This document shows, in pieces, positions 12,801 to 23,946 of a stretch of 64,000 bases of DNA. Position 1 is the first letter of the stretch; each line of letters begins with the position of its first letter. Where the stretch lies: the NCBI GenBank assembly GCA_011947345.1, contig JAAVTG010000037.1, positions 1-64,000 of the forward strand, in the 5' to 3' direction. The stretch is from Phytophthora quininea (Eukaryota > Oomycota > Peronosporomycetes > Peronosporales > Peronosporaceae). A program made the translations under genes and the position numbers. The notes beneath the pieces were generated by a model. It made no database searches, was not told where the DNA came from, and was given only the letters and a program-made list of their open reading frames with translations.

Positions 12801-13778
12801 TCCGAGGTGAAGCACTGCCGCCAACAACTCGAACACCATCTCCTGGCGATCGTCGGTGATCCCGATGGTCTCCATACACCTTCTCGTCGTGGCGAACTCC
12901 TTGGCGTCGTCACACGAGTGGATGCTGAAGCACTCGCTTTTCCGCAGGTACTCGTAATCGTACACGGACTGCAGCTGCAACCTTTCCCTCAGCGCATTGT
13001 CCGCTCCAGCCAACAACTGGTAGAAGATGTGGTAGTTCCTCTCGCCAAGACTCTGCGACACGATGCGCGTCTTCTCCAGCAAGAAGTTCAGGATCTGGGC
13101 GCCAACAATCTTGCCGTGGTGGTTGAACTGGATCTCAATGAACTTGCCGAAGCGACTCGAGTTGTCGTTCCGGAGCGTCTTGGCATTGCCGAACGACTCG
13201 AGCAACGGATTGGACTCCAGCACCTTCTCCTCCAGCTTGCCCAGAGCGCCGCTCATGGCTCCATTGCCATTAGGCACCTCCACTTGCACCGGCTCTCCCT
13301 CATTCGGCATTTTCCTGTAGCTCGTGGCTCTGGCCAGGTACTGCATGATGATCTTGGTGGTCTCCGTCTTGCCCGAGCCCGACTCTCCGCTGATGATGAT
13401 GCTCTGGTTGGCCGGATCCAGCGCTCCGCCCTGGATGAGCTGCGTGTAGGCGTGGTCTGCCAGCGCGAACACGTGCGGAGGCAGCATGCCCATGGCCTTG
13501 CCGTAGTACTCAGTCATCTTGCGCTCGCTGTACGTGTCCAACTGCTTGTACGGGTTGATGGCGATGAGGATGGGCCCCACGTACGTGTAGATGAGCTCGT
13601 GCTCGTAGCGCTTGCGCAGGTTCTCGAGCAGAGACTGCTCCGACAGGTCGCTCATCTGCAGGATGTCCTCAAAGGTGGAAGCGGCGCCCCCGTTGGGCGA
13701 GTTCTCCTCGTCCTGCATCTTCTTCTTGAGCTTGGCGCGCAGCAGCCGCTCCTTGCGGGTGCCGCCGCCGCGTCGCAT
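3874..13778 (-). CDS. Class XXIX-type myosin: motor, IQ motifs, UVR-like repeats, CBS array, PB1 and C-terminal TM anchor
   Basis: About 3,300 codons in one transcription unit, shown as six collinear frames. The first 1,000 residues are a myosin motor: P-loop GESGSGKTE, switch I NDNSSRFGKF, switch II DIYGFEKFEWNTFEQ, then two or three IQ-like helices (AIQKWVRN, AAIKVQTKVRQFVARR, VVVQKIVRGHLVRKR). Four UVR-like repeats follow (KQFELCANLQLELEKI type), then a Pro-rich linker, 20 CBS domains (about 4770-9947), a PB1 domain (about 4190-4450) and a last hydrophobic helix (VALIGGAATLLVGLGAAAIM) before RRK. Start: ATG 13778 (MRRGGG) is likely; 13820 is also in frame. Frame changes fall at 10751-10754, 10493-10497, 10450-10453, 10397-10399, 10354-10357, 9492-9496, 8424-8427, 6977-6979 and 6403-6406; each is a homopolymer, and all but the first are repaired by adding one base. 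Class XXIX myosins with IQ, CBS, PB1 and TM parts are known from stramenopiles. Cargo and ligand are unknown. Confidence 0.88.
4770..9947 (-). repeat. Array of 20 CBS domains (10 Bateman pairs, five higher-order units) within the myosin tail
   Basis: Two kinds of CBS pair alternate. Type A reads RPxKxITI ... TDTDITRRV followed by VMTxDP ... EGKFRHLPVV ... KCLYDAI. Type B reads KKAALVV ... GVFTPKDLL followed by TTVxEVMT ... DGLHIMHDGKF ... DVLSLSYG. A plus B makes a unit of roughly 1 kb, present five times. In each unit a short linker containing a QLLGPMxEK-like helix precedes the B pair. CBS pairs generally bind adenosine nucleotides or SAM. Acidic Asp residues of the TDTDITRR motif, as used for ribose contacts in Bateman modules, are kept in most type A copies. 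The array grew by segmental duplication within the gene. Confidence 0.85.
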
Positions 13779-13869
13779 GGCTGGCCTTCGTGTCTCGATG
13801 AGCGCCCACTGCGCTATCAACTGCGCGATTGCCTGCCGATCTGCGTGTGTGAGAGCAAAGGGGGCTTGT

Positions 13870-15136
13870 GTGGTCTAAGGACCACACGGGAAAAATGGGT
13901 AAATGGGTCCCATTGGTTTCGCTTGAGTGACCGTTGGGGCGGACGAATAAGGACCGGTGCGCGGAAATGGTGCAGGCTGGAATGCAAGTGCGGCCGGATC
14001 GGATGGTCGACTGAAGAGATTGATCGGGAGCAGGGCGCGAGAGTAATGTCCGGCGGACGAGCTCTATTGTACAGCTTCCAACAGATGCAAAGTGGCCGGT
14101 GCTGGCGTGCACACTGCACGTCGGAGCAGCGGTCTGAGTTAGTTCGTAATCAACGAGGTCATTAAAGGCAGGCCATAATTGTATTCGACCGCGCGATCGT
14201 CTTTATGTGGCCCATTTTCGATGTGGCAATTCGCTTGTGGCAGCAAGGTTTCACGGACAGCATGGGGTCTGGCTACTGTGCCATTGGAAACAGACTCGAC
14301 CTAGCTTTGAACAAAGCTTCATCTTTGCTGTTTGCCGCTAGAAATTGTTTTTTGTACTAGGTAAAATTTCGACCACAACATGTGGCCATCTCTGCCATCA
14401 GCGAGCAGTTGGCTGCAGTTTTGTATTGCCATGAACCAAGTCGCCACCGACATGAAGAATAGCACTTTACATTCTCGACGCCACCGACATGAAAGATAAC
14501 ACTTTACATTCTCCTTGCCTCTGACTGCATTGCATCATCGATCATCGATCGTGCAAGTCTTGCGTGAAGTATCTTGGCTGGAAATGGGTAATAGTTGTTT
14601 GTGACTGCAGAAAGACACGCGCGGCGAGGCCCAATTGTGCACACACGTCCACCATTGCATCAGAGCCCATCAAAGGCAACTTGCATGACAGGCAAGTTGT
14701 ATTCATCACTTCCTCCCGCCAAAACCGGTCGTGTCTCTGTTGCCGAGCACGCGGTATCAGGAATGGAAGCCTGTCAGCCTCGCGCCAATCCTCCACCACA
14801 CGTCTTTCAGCTTGCACTTGCCAACTGAATTTGGCGCAATGCTAGCTGTGACTACGGGTTTAGTAAAAAAAGAAAATAGTTTCTTGATTGCCAAACTAAC
14901 GTGAACAATCCGTTCGTGAGTCAAGAAAAGATAATTTGGGGGTATCATAACCAGAGAATCAAAAGCTCCGCTGAAAGCTGAATGAATTTGCAGCGGTCTG
15001 TATCTTATATAGTCATGTCTGAAACCAACATTACGATCTTCCCGCAGCTAGTTCACGAGAAGAAGACGGCAAATTCTGCTATTTTATGTTGTTTTAGCTA
15101 ATAATTATTTACCCAAACAAAATAAAGTATTATCAG
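13870..15136. other. Intergenic, upstream of myosin; tandem repeat only
   Basis: No gene supported. An imperfect 35-bp direct repeat (14442-14476 and 14479-14513, three mismatches; core CGCCACCGACATGAA) is the only visible structure. The stretch next to 13870 presumably holds the myosin promoter, but I see no convincing INR motif. From 14830 the DNA becomes AT-rich, running into the transposon terminus at 15137. Confidence 0.6.
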
Positions 15137-15158
15137 AAACTAAGGAGGACCCTTCCGA
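15137..15158 (+). repeat. Left terminal inverted repeat
   Basis: Pairs with 19824-19845 with one mismatch over 22 bp (A versus G at the variable position). It continues into a short palindrome CTTCCGAATCGGAAG that is absent from the right end. Confidence 0.7.
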
Positions 15159-15302
15159 ATCGGAAGTTCCGATGGGGAGGGCCCGAAAAGCCGGTAATAA
15201 ACCAAACAGCGTGCGGCGACGGGGTTTATAGGATATGCCGGGGCCGACAGGCCCCGATATATCCGATACCGGATTCCGAAGTCCGATCCTCCGATACGCA
15301 AA

Positions 15303-18300
15303 TTGCTCGTTCAAACACAAAATTTGTGCTTGCGTAACTTCAGTTCAGAAAAAATCTCTCTCCAAAATGGGGGCGGAGACGAAGACGCAGCTTCGCGTGA
15401 GATGCGCCTAGATCAGCACGAAGTCAAGCGACTCATCCATGAAGCAATGTACAAGAAGAGCTTCCCCGGCAGTGCAGTACCCTGAAGCGGCTAGAGGAGA
15501 TGTCCTCCTGTCTTCGTTATTTCAATGGCCTGTTGTTGTGTGGGTGCCAGAATGCGAAAACCCAGCTAAAAAGCCTTACTGCATCATGTCAGATTGCTCC
15601 TGCACTCCAAGAGTCAAAGAATACATGCAGCGCACTGTTGAGGAGGTGGACACAAAGTGCCACTTGCTCTATGTCAAATACCAATGTACGGGAGACACTA
15701 AGGGCTGTTTTTCTACCGTAGCGCCATCTTACATCCAGCGCGATGCACAAGTACTCATGTATTTCCCTTATGTACTGACGAAGAAGTTTGGATTATCAAA
15801 ATCGCTGATGGAGATGGTGCACGACGGCATGACGTCGCCACATGGAGTATCGAGTACGATCAGGAATATCCGACGGCGGCGAGAAAAGCGATACTATAAG
15901 CTGCTTTGTATCTTTGCAAGCCGAGTCACGCAGCAGCAGCTAGTAAACGCCTCGTATTTGGCGCCGACACCACCCGCTGTGGACCAGTACGTCTCGCAAC
16001 AGAAACCATTAGGTGCAGAGACTCTCTCACAGGTGTGGCTGCAGACAACCGAGCTTTACAGCTCCTTGTGCGAACAGAGGATGGCTAATTTGAAGGTGAA
16101 GAAGGTTCTTCGCGTCGATCATTCAGTGAAATTTTGCAAGCGGCTCAAAGTGTGGTCCGGGGGACAGGCAGGCGAGAGAGTATGACAGACGCTAAGATGC
16201 TGCTGCTGCTGCTGAAAATGAGATTGGGCAAATTGTTGGCAGGCGGTTAACTCGTTCGGAAAACCACGACGAAACTCGCGAGCTGCTGGAACAGGTGAAG
16301 GGAATTTTCCCAGTTGATGAGGCCGATGAGTGGTTTATTGTTAGTGACAACGCGAATGCGATCCGGAGTTTAGTGGCAAGTGTGTTCGGAAGTTCATCAA
16401 GCGTTCGACAAGATCCGTTTCATGTTGTGCAGCGCTTTACAGATAAAGTAAAAGGCAAGGTGGAAAAGAAAGCTTTGTCAAAGCAACTGCATCATGCATT
16501 GTATTCTGTTGATGGGGAACTGCGACCGCCTGGAGAAATGGAAGAGAAATTTACAAGTGTTCTTCAATGCGTCTCACCCAGCGACATCAGTTGTAGCGCC
16601 CAAGAATGGAATGGCAGCACAGAGAGCAACATAAAGCAGATCCAACGAGGCGACTTGCTTGTGAAAAGCAATGTGTACAGCGAAGGTGGAGGCAAAGACG
16701 TCCGAATTGTATCTACAAGCCAGCTCGAAGGGTTCCACTCCGCACTAAAAAAATATTGGCTCGGTCCGTGTCTGGTGAGGTAGGTCTGCGGATCCTGGAC
16801 TTATTCATTCTGCAGCACAACCTCAAGATTGGGTCCAAGTATGGACGAAATCCGCCCCTGCAACACGCTGACCTTCTCACGTTAGCCCGAACAGCAACCT
16901 TATGCCGTGGAGTAATACCAGAATCTCCGCAACTTGAGTTCGCAAACCTTCTCATGTCCAAACCGCTGCGGCAACCGGCTTACCGAGCCTCGACAGCGCT
17001 GGACTTCGAATTTACACAATGGCAGCAGATGTTTGAGACGGCAAAAATCGATACTCGTGCACTGGAAGTTAATCTCCAACGCTCTCGCCAGCACAGCACC
17101 AACATACGCGAGCTTTTGGCCAAGCAAATTGCCTTCACGGCGAGTGGCAAGCTGCCTAAAGCTGCATTCTTCAATTCTCTGTGTCTCACCGAACTGGATT
17201 ATGAAGCTTCTGCTGGCTTCTCTAGCGAGGAGTACACGCTGCTCAGGCAAGTGCACCAAGAACAGAAAACTTCAGGCCAGGTCTGGGCAGATTGCGCTAT
17301 GGTTACGACTATCATGTACAACATCGTCGTTTCGTCGAACTCGAACCACAGGCTGAAGCTGAGGCGGCGTAGTTTTGCCACGTTGTCGACTAAAATCCAA
17401 GGTCTTGAAGCAAAATTCTCGTCGCAACCATTGGAGACGAAGCCGCAACAACTTTTCCACTTTGCGCCAGCCGATGTGTGCTTCGAGAACTCTCCACGTG
17501 AGCAGGAGTTGCAAATACAGCTATTCACAGCACTCCGAAAGATGTCAGGAATCCGCAAACGGAGACAGATATTTGCAATGGTCTATGACTTTGCGTGTTT
17601 TGTATGCATTGGAATACATCCAAAACCACGAGCGGCGCTACTCGCGCGTTGGGATAATCTCAAGCACAAGTCGAATCAAAATGCCAACTTGAAGATCAAG
17701 CTGAAGCTGACCCCCGCAATCCTCTCCAGCATTCAACCCGGCAAAAGCTGTTGCGTGGCAGCACCAGTAGACTCTTCAGTGATAGCTCTTTCTCGTGTCG
17801 AGCGTCAAGGCGAAGCTGATAGTCCAGCCTACCTTTCCACAAATGTTCAATCATCTCCACCCTCCCCAACAATTACTCCAGCGACTACTAGTATCAACAA
17901 AGCCGCAGACTCCACGAATTTGGGCAGGAACGCTCACAATCAAGAAGCAACTGATTCCCCGCCTGTAAAGGGGACACAACAATCCAATGTGTTGATCCAA
18001 AAGGTGCCGTGTTTGCCACTGGCGCTGACTCCGCGGTATTCAGCAGCTATCTCGCCGGAACACTTAAAAATGTTGCGTTCGCTTGTGGATTCCATTCCAA
18101 ACTCGAATGGCAAATGGGAACACATCCAAGCCGTGTATACTGCCTATTATCCGCATGCACCACTGTCGAAAAATGCACTCCGTTGCCGCCTGAAGGAGAA
18201 GAAGGCCGTCCCAAGGCCTTCGCCGGATGCCAAGAGCGCGGCAGTAACGTCACTGCCTCCAGCTCTCTCGAACGAGACCTTCTCACTGCGGAAGCGCAAA

Positions 18301-18435
18301 ACGACTTCTTGTTTAAGCTGCCGACAGCGCAAGAAGAAGTGCGGGGATCTAGTGAGAAACCCCTATTGCATGCAGCCAAATAGCACCAACAACAACGTAG
18401 CAAAGACAGTCAGACTTGAGCATTATTTTGCTTAG
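15303..18435 (+). pseudogene. DDE-type transposase of unassigned superfamily, frame broken at several homopolymers
   Basis: Collinear frames (about 15303-15485, 15500-16185, 16200-16783, 16606-18435) give one protein of roughly 1,000 residues. N-terminal: a Cys cluster (MSDCSCTP ... C), FPYVLTKKFGLSKSLMEMV. Core acidic candidates are VLRVDHSVKFCKRL, then VSDNANAIR and QDPFHVVQRF, then SQLEGFHSALKK, a plausible D-D-E set. A conserved HNLKIGSKYGRNP follows. The C-terminus has a basic Cys motif, CLSCRQRKKKCGD, like a small DNA-binding finger. Frame changes occur near 15480, 15535, 16155, 16195 and at the A7 run near 16748, each repairable by one base, so decay and sequencing undercalls cannot be told apart here. 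I do not recognise the superfamily with certainty. Confidence 0.55.
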
Positions 18436-18690
18436 CAATAACATGCCACATTGGCCAAGCAATAGCCGCTGTCACTGTCTTCGGTGGCCAAGGCGTCTGG
18501 TGCACTTCCACGGCGGCAGCGCTTAGCGCCGCTTCGACTCGGAATACTGGGGAAACAACCGGGACAAAAAGCGGTCGAAAGAGGTGAGATGTGGTGAAAA
18601 GTGGTGCCGATTGGTTGCGGGTCAGCCCCAGAAAAGCGTATAAACCGGCGACGGTGTAGTGACGAAAATAGGCGTTAGCGACGGCAACAA

Positions 18691-19310
18691 ATGAAAAAGT
18701 TTTGTTTATCTTGTTACAGGTTTCCTTTGGTTTTACTCACTTCATTTCTTGCTATCTCAGCGTCAATGTTGATAAGTGAAGGAGCCCCGCGAGCGCATAC
18801 TCAAGGAAAACAACTGCAACAAATTCTACCACCACCAGAGAGGGCCTACGCGAGTTATGATGAAGCGGAAGCAGCTTTACATTCGTGGACAACAGATTAC
18901 GGGTATAACCTCTCTAAACGCAGAGTTCGCTACAACAACGACGAGAGGATATGGGCTCGAAACTTCGAGTGTGATCGCACTGGACGACTAAAGAACGCTC
19001 GGTATTAAACTGACAACGAACGCGTTCGAAAAACTCGTGGTTTAAGCGCTCGGGTTGTCCATGAAAACCTCAATGCGAGCAGCGGACAAGTCTCACCCTG
19101 ACGAAAGTTGGGGGATGTGCCACACCCGTAATAGTGCACATCATAATCACAGCCCAACAGAAGACGCTAGAGTTCACGCAGCTATTCAATAACGCGATGA
19201 AGAGATGTCGTCGTCTATCGGTGCACAGCGGCAGAGTGCAATGGTAGAGGCGCACACAGCCGCAGGGATCTCTACACAGAATATTTACGCGTCGGTCTTG
19301 CAAACAATCT
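18691..19310 (+). pseudogene. FAR1/MULE-type transposase N-terminal fragment
   Basis: The 105-codon frame at 18691-19008 carries YASYDEAEAALHSWTTDYGY then KRRVRYNNDERIWARNFECD, the layout of the FAR1-like DNA-binding segment at the front of many MULE transposases. In shifted frames the expected continuation appears (KTRG..GCPW, HHNHSPTEDARVHAAI, GISTQNIYASVL). No catalytic domain follows. The hydrophobic first 30 residues might suggest a signal peptide, but the context is that of a transposon and the element is broken. Confidence 0.45.
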
Positions 19311-19823
19311 TTACTCTGTGTTTTTGAAGTTACTGCCTTGGTGGCAGTCGGCAGCCAGTGATTCGAGCTATCGATCCTCCAGAACTGACGTTATCCGGCC
19401 GTATTAACTCCAGCCGTGTGATTTCGATGCCTGATTTCGTCTCATTTCGACATGGGTGTTACTAAAAACTGATAACCTATGGCAAGTAGCACGAAGTGTG
19501 GTGATAAACCAAGAGGAGAGTACAGTGTGTACGCATGATTTGATAGCTACCATTGAGTCAGAAGGACGAGCAGCTCAACAGCTACGACTCGATCCAAGCG
19601 CTTTTAGCGCCAGCGTCTGTGATGCCATCGTTTCCAATGGACCCCGACCATCCTTTGTTGCAATCGAGGAAAATGCGATAAGAAACGATCACAATGCCGC
19701 TGATGCTCACACCGATGAGCTACCTGCGTTATCCGCAACACAGAGTGACGATGATTTTCATTATGCATTTACTCCAGCCAGACGATGAGGTTTTGCCGCT
19801 AGTAACCGTATGGAAGGACCCCC

Positions 19824-19845
19824 ATCGGAAGGGCCCTCCTTAGTT
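19824..19845 (-). repeat. Right terminal inverted repeat
   Basis: Reverse complement of the left terminus at 15137-15158, one mismatch. Just inside it lies CCCCCAT, which pairs with ATGGGGA just after the left palindrome. Confidence 0.7.
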
Positions 19846-20364
19846 TCCCTACCAATAGTCTACTAATCCTTACGTAGTTCATAGAAATGTGCAGTGCATT
19901 AAAACCACGCCAAATGTAAATAAAAGACTATTTAATCAACCAATAGGAAGGCGTGAAATTGAGCTTCTTGCCGTAGTTGCGCAAGATCAATTGGAATCGA
20001 TGCACGGGCAACGTGAATATTGTTCGGTTACATTAACACTAATGCGTGCCTATTATCATGTGCTAACGTAGAATAGCAGCAATGTTCGGATACAACAATT
20101 TCACATTGAAGACATGACAACAATAGTTGGCCAATCATAAACTACTATCTATTATATTGATCAATCGTCGAGCTTCAAAGTTCATGTGTTCTGTTCAGAC
20201 ATTTGGACATATTTTGTCCGTTCTTGCCAAAAAATAGTTGATATTTACATACTGAAAGCAAGATATTATCATATTCCTAAAATATCATGCTAGCTCGGAC
20301 ATTTATCGGTTAAGACAGGGACAATGAATGGTATCCTGCAGACGGTGCACACAATACACCGGAC
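19846..20364. other. AT-rich spacer between transposons
   Basis: No gene or repeat recognised. The stretch 20040-20300 is AT-rich, with only short frames. Confidence 0.5.
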
Positions 20365-22680
20365 ATGTCGACGAAAGCTTTGATTCCAAGCAACACCCAG
20401 TGGGCGCGCATGACGGCGCTGAACGTATTTGAGCGCTTCGCAACATCGGAAAACATGACGGTCGAGCAGATCTGCTCGCTCGTTGCGACGGATGGCACGG
20501 GTGATATTTTATACATTGGACTAGACAAGTTTGCTACGTATCTGGCTTATCAAGAAAGTTTAAGGGGACGCTGCTAGCGAAGATCTCGGTCTCTAGCTAC
20601 TTCGTCAACGTCAAGAATCACCTTTGGAGCTTCTCCTGCTCTTGTCGTCTCAACTCGCTATCTACAGAAGGTCGGGGCGATTTCAGATAAATACAGCCGG
20701 AAGAGGGGCACCGACATCACGCACCAAGGCCACCCTGCACGAGAGACGACCTCCGGATGCTAATAACGACAATTTACTGCAGGGCAGCAACTACTGACGA
20801 CTACAAGGATGCGTCACTATTGAGCTTGGTGTGGTATCTGCTTGGTCGTTCATCGGACACAACGTGTCTTCTGAAAAGCCAAGTTGCAGTTTATCCAGGT
20901 ATCTCTCTCAACTGCGTTGTATATATTTGATTCTAAATTGGCCAATTGCAGGTTGCTGTATTTATATTCATTTCAAGAGAATGAAGTCAGAGTCTTACCA
21001 AGGTCCATCCTTCTTTTACGCTTTTGTCGACTACATAACACGCCCAGTTCATGCCTTAGCCGTTGCGAGCGTTATGTAGAAATTCTCCAGCGAATTTCTG
21101 CTAGATCAGCTTCCGCGAGATACGCATCCCGCAGTGAGTCTTTCCGTAGCCACAAACCCTCTCGCTGAGCTGGTGGGAGCTTGTCTGCAAGCACTCCAGA
21201 CACAGGCAGCCGGTGCCGGAATTTTTGCCTCAAAGGCTACACCGAACAAAATTGCTGTCCCTAACATGCAAGCGTACGACAAATGGGTGGGAGAGTGCTC
21301 GAAGGATGACCACCAGCTGGCACCAGGCTTGTCGTCACACTCCTTCCGGCGTGGGGCTGCGCAAAATGCCAACGGGAACAGCAAACTCAATACTCCGTGG
21401 ATCATGGATAGGGTTGGCTGGAGCATGACTTCTATCAGCAAGGCGTTCAATTCCCAGATCAGCAAGCGGGGAAAGTGTTAGATGGGTGGGATACAGAGTC
21501 AAAGCCGCGATTACCTACGCTTCGCTTGTTTGATCCCGTTGTATCCGAGAAGATCAAGCAGCTCCAACACCTATTGTTTTCGTCAGCTTTCGGCTTCTTC
21601 ACCGAACTCAACTTTAGAGACGATGTGCTCGAAGCATTGATGGCCGTGGTCTTGCTGTACTAGCACGTCATGTTAAGCTCTCACCGGATGGTCGCTATAT
21701 CAAACGAATTCAAGAGGCGTTTAATCATATCCGAGTCACTGAGACAGAAGTTGGCAATTGGGCACTCACCATTCAATTGGATCTGCTGAATCGGAAGAAG
21801 CATCTCGAGCGTCACGGCGAGCAAGCACCAACAGACCTGTTGATGCTGCAACAGCATCATCAAATTGGCACCAGCCAAGATTTTAAGTATCTTGACTACT
21901 GACCAACACTGTCTGGTACCGGCTGACGTGAACTTTATCTTGGCGCTGACTGTGATAGGACGAACCACAGCCACGAGAAGGCGTAACAAGGCGCTCTGAA
22001 GGACGTAGTGAGCGGTAAAGAAGGCATGACAAATGCTGACGAGGATGTAAGGTTACGTGGATCCCAGCAGCACAGGAGCAACGCCCCATGCTGTTTAACT
22101 TTCTTTAATGCACTCGCTTTTCCATTTGAAGTCGTCGTCGTAGGCGCGACACAACAAGCCCCGAGTTTTGATAACCTTTTCGGGAAACAAACGCAGTTGA
22201 TCTAGCACCAATTGCAGGTTATCGACACCTTGACTCACCAGGTCGAGGCGCTAGACGAATGCGTCGGATCTCTCGAAGGATCAGAGATTCCGGCGCTCGC
22301 AACTCTGGTACCGCTAACCTCGCTTGAAGAAATTGCGCAAGAAGCCTCCAGCCATGCAGACGCAACTCCGGGAGCGAGCGAAGACACTCGCAACTGTGTG
22401 GTACTCTTGGTTCACAGAAGACGTTACCACGATGCTAAAGTGGCAGTCGTGTTGATGAAGATTTTCTGACCTAACGGATACGACACCACCGGGTCGAAAC
22501 GATGATTCTGCAACTGGAAAAGAGGCGGAAGCTGACATCCTAGCGTTTCTGCAAGGACAGAACAACAAAAGCATACGGAACAGTCTTCAAGACGTTGAAG
22601 CGCATTCATATCGAGGGTAAGCTCAACGATAGGATTCTTCGCCATGTAGCGCTTACCGCGCAAGGGCAGTCCACATGATC
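20365..22680 (+). pseudogene. Degenerate Crypton (tyrosine-recombinase transposon)
   Basis: Scattered collinear frames follow the oomycete Crypton recombinase. 20365-20577: N-terminal segment with LDKFATYLAYQESLRGR. About 20740-20900: LRMLITTIYC ... DYKDASLLSLVWYLLGRSSD, containing the first catalytic Arg. 21010-21120: VHALAVASVM then FLLDQLP. 21134-21481: GLSSHSFRRGAAQNANG, the H-x-x-R box, followed by WIMDRVGWSMTSISKAF. 21475-22470: LDGWDTE, then a coiled coil IDTLTHQVEALDE and VWYSWFTE. Where relatives have the nucleophile Tyr after KAF, this copy reads NSQIS, so it looks catalytically dead, apart from at least five frame breaks. Crypton family membership is fairly firm; element ends were not found. 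Confidence 0.7.
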
Positions 22681-23946
22681 CTTCCCCAGCGAGCGCAAGA
22701 AAACTACATGAAGTCTACAAACCGGCGGTCCGGCTTGTAAGTTTTGACGCGAAATCACCATGTAAAAATCCAACTGTGACAGTGTGCCCTAGACCGTAGT
22801 TTTTGTCCGCGGTCCGAACCTGCACGGTATAGATCTTTAGCGGAGCTTTTATTTGAGTCTGCCAAAAAGGGCAAAAATCTTTACTTGACTCGCAAACCCC
22901 TTATGAAAATATGTTGAAAATATCCGTTAAGCAAATATGAGGCAGGCAACATCTTAAGCAATAAAATGCGTGTCTGTCGCCATATCAGTCACAGTTGCGA
23001 TTGGCTGAATTTTTATGTATAAATAGTAGACTGGGATGTCCAAGATACTGAGACAATTTAAATAATTCCTAACACGTATCTATAATAGGCATATTATAAT
23101 AACTACCCAAATCATAATTATTATGGTTTCGGTTGTTACTTGCTTGACGAGGGTTGTTACCTCCAGCTCCAACATCGTGCAGCACGCTATCGTCTCCATG
23201 CACTGGCGGTTCACGCTGTGTAATATTCTTTTATGGAGCCCGAAAAAGCAAAGCATGTGACCAACAACAGATCGGTTGTAAAGTTATTTTTTATCAGTAC
23301 ATTTATGGGAAACTAATTGAAACGGAGCTGGGGCGGTTTGCTTGTTTCAAAAAATATTGGACAGTGCAGATCCTGCCAAATTCCCACGAAACATATTGAC
23401 CACCATCGATAGCGTGTGTCCTGGTACAAGAAGAAGAAATTTGTGGAGCTGAAAGGCTACGTGGCAAGTATCGTCAGCTCATGAAAGTCTGAATAAAGTG
23501 ACGAGACCAAAGTTCACCCGCGTACGACTACGAAGTACTCGAGTTTGAAGATACTCGGCACCGAACGAATGTTCCGAACGGCCGCGAATAGTGAATACGC
23601 GTACGCAAGCAACATGCGCTGGAAGTCGATTTTAGATGTCGGAGGTAACCTTCCCTTCCGAGACCAGCAGAAATAACGGAATAACGATGCTGCAATTAAC
23701 TCGTAATTCAGCGTCACTGACGGTATGCGAGTTCGGATGAGGGGCGCATCGGCAAGGTAGAGTATGTCGCATCAGTGCAAAGTAAGATATTTTGGATGCA
23801 TTAGAGGTCATGGCATGCATGGGAAACATTGACGATCAACTTGTTTCGCTTCGTAATGACTTCCTGTTACAACCGCCACACTCCAAACGTCTGCATACCT
23901 CCGTTTGGCGTGGGCTCCTACGAGTGCGCCAAGCTAACGCAATCCT
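22681..23946. other. AT-rich region without recognised genes
   Basis: I see no gene. A TATAAATA stretch near 23020 and short frames (23154-23399 +, 23514-23717 -) could belong to old retroelement DNA, but nothing supports this. The last 60 bp are 3' flank of the TM9SF gene. Confidence 0.5.

Larger units (their letters stand above)
15137..19845. mobile_element. 4.7-kb DNA transposon bounded by 22-bp terminal inverted repeats
   Basis: The ends 15137-15158 and 19824-19845 are inverted copies of AAACTAAGGAGGRCCCTTCCGA with one mismatch. Inside the left end the motif TTCCGA is repeated and a GGGGCC-GACA-GGCCCC hairpin lies at 15239-15256; subterminal repeats like these often serve as transposase binding sites. 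The interior holds a broken DDE-type transposase (15303-18435), a FAR1/MULE-like fragment (18691-19310) and an unrecognised 110-codon frame at 19456-19788. No clear target-site duplication is visible at the edges I chose. Superfamily not assigned. Confidence 0.6.

Noticed and set aside
3874..13778. Myosin region read as six separate genes or as a pseudogene
   Set aside because: Each frame ends within a homopolymer and the next frame resumes exactly at the following residue of the CBS repeat pattern. No substitution stops were found, so one gene with base-calling gaps fits better.
11541..14165. Long plus-strand ORFs opposite the myosin motor
   Set aside because: They are rich in Leu/Arg/Val/His and have no motifs; the minus strand carries the complete myosin motor.
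18691..19008. Small secreted effector candidate with N-terminal signal-like segment
   Set aside because: It lies inside a TIR element, and the downstream YDEAEAALH ... FECD pattern is that of a FAR1/MULE DNA-binding segment. No RxLR or LxLFLAK motif.
23010..23035. TATA-box/LTR promoter
   Set aside because: A single TATAAATA in AT-rich DNA, without paired LTRs, primer-binding site or gag/pol sequence.
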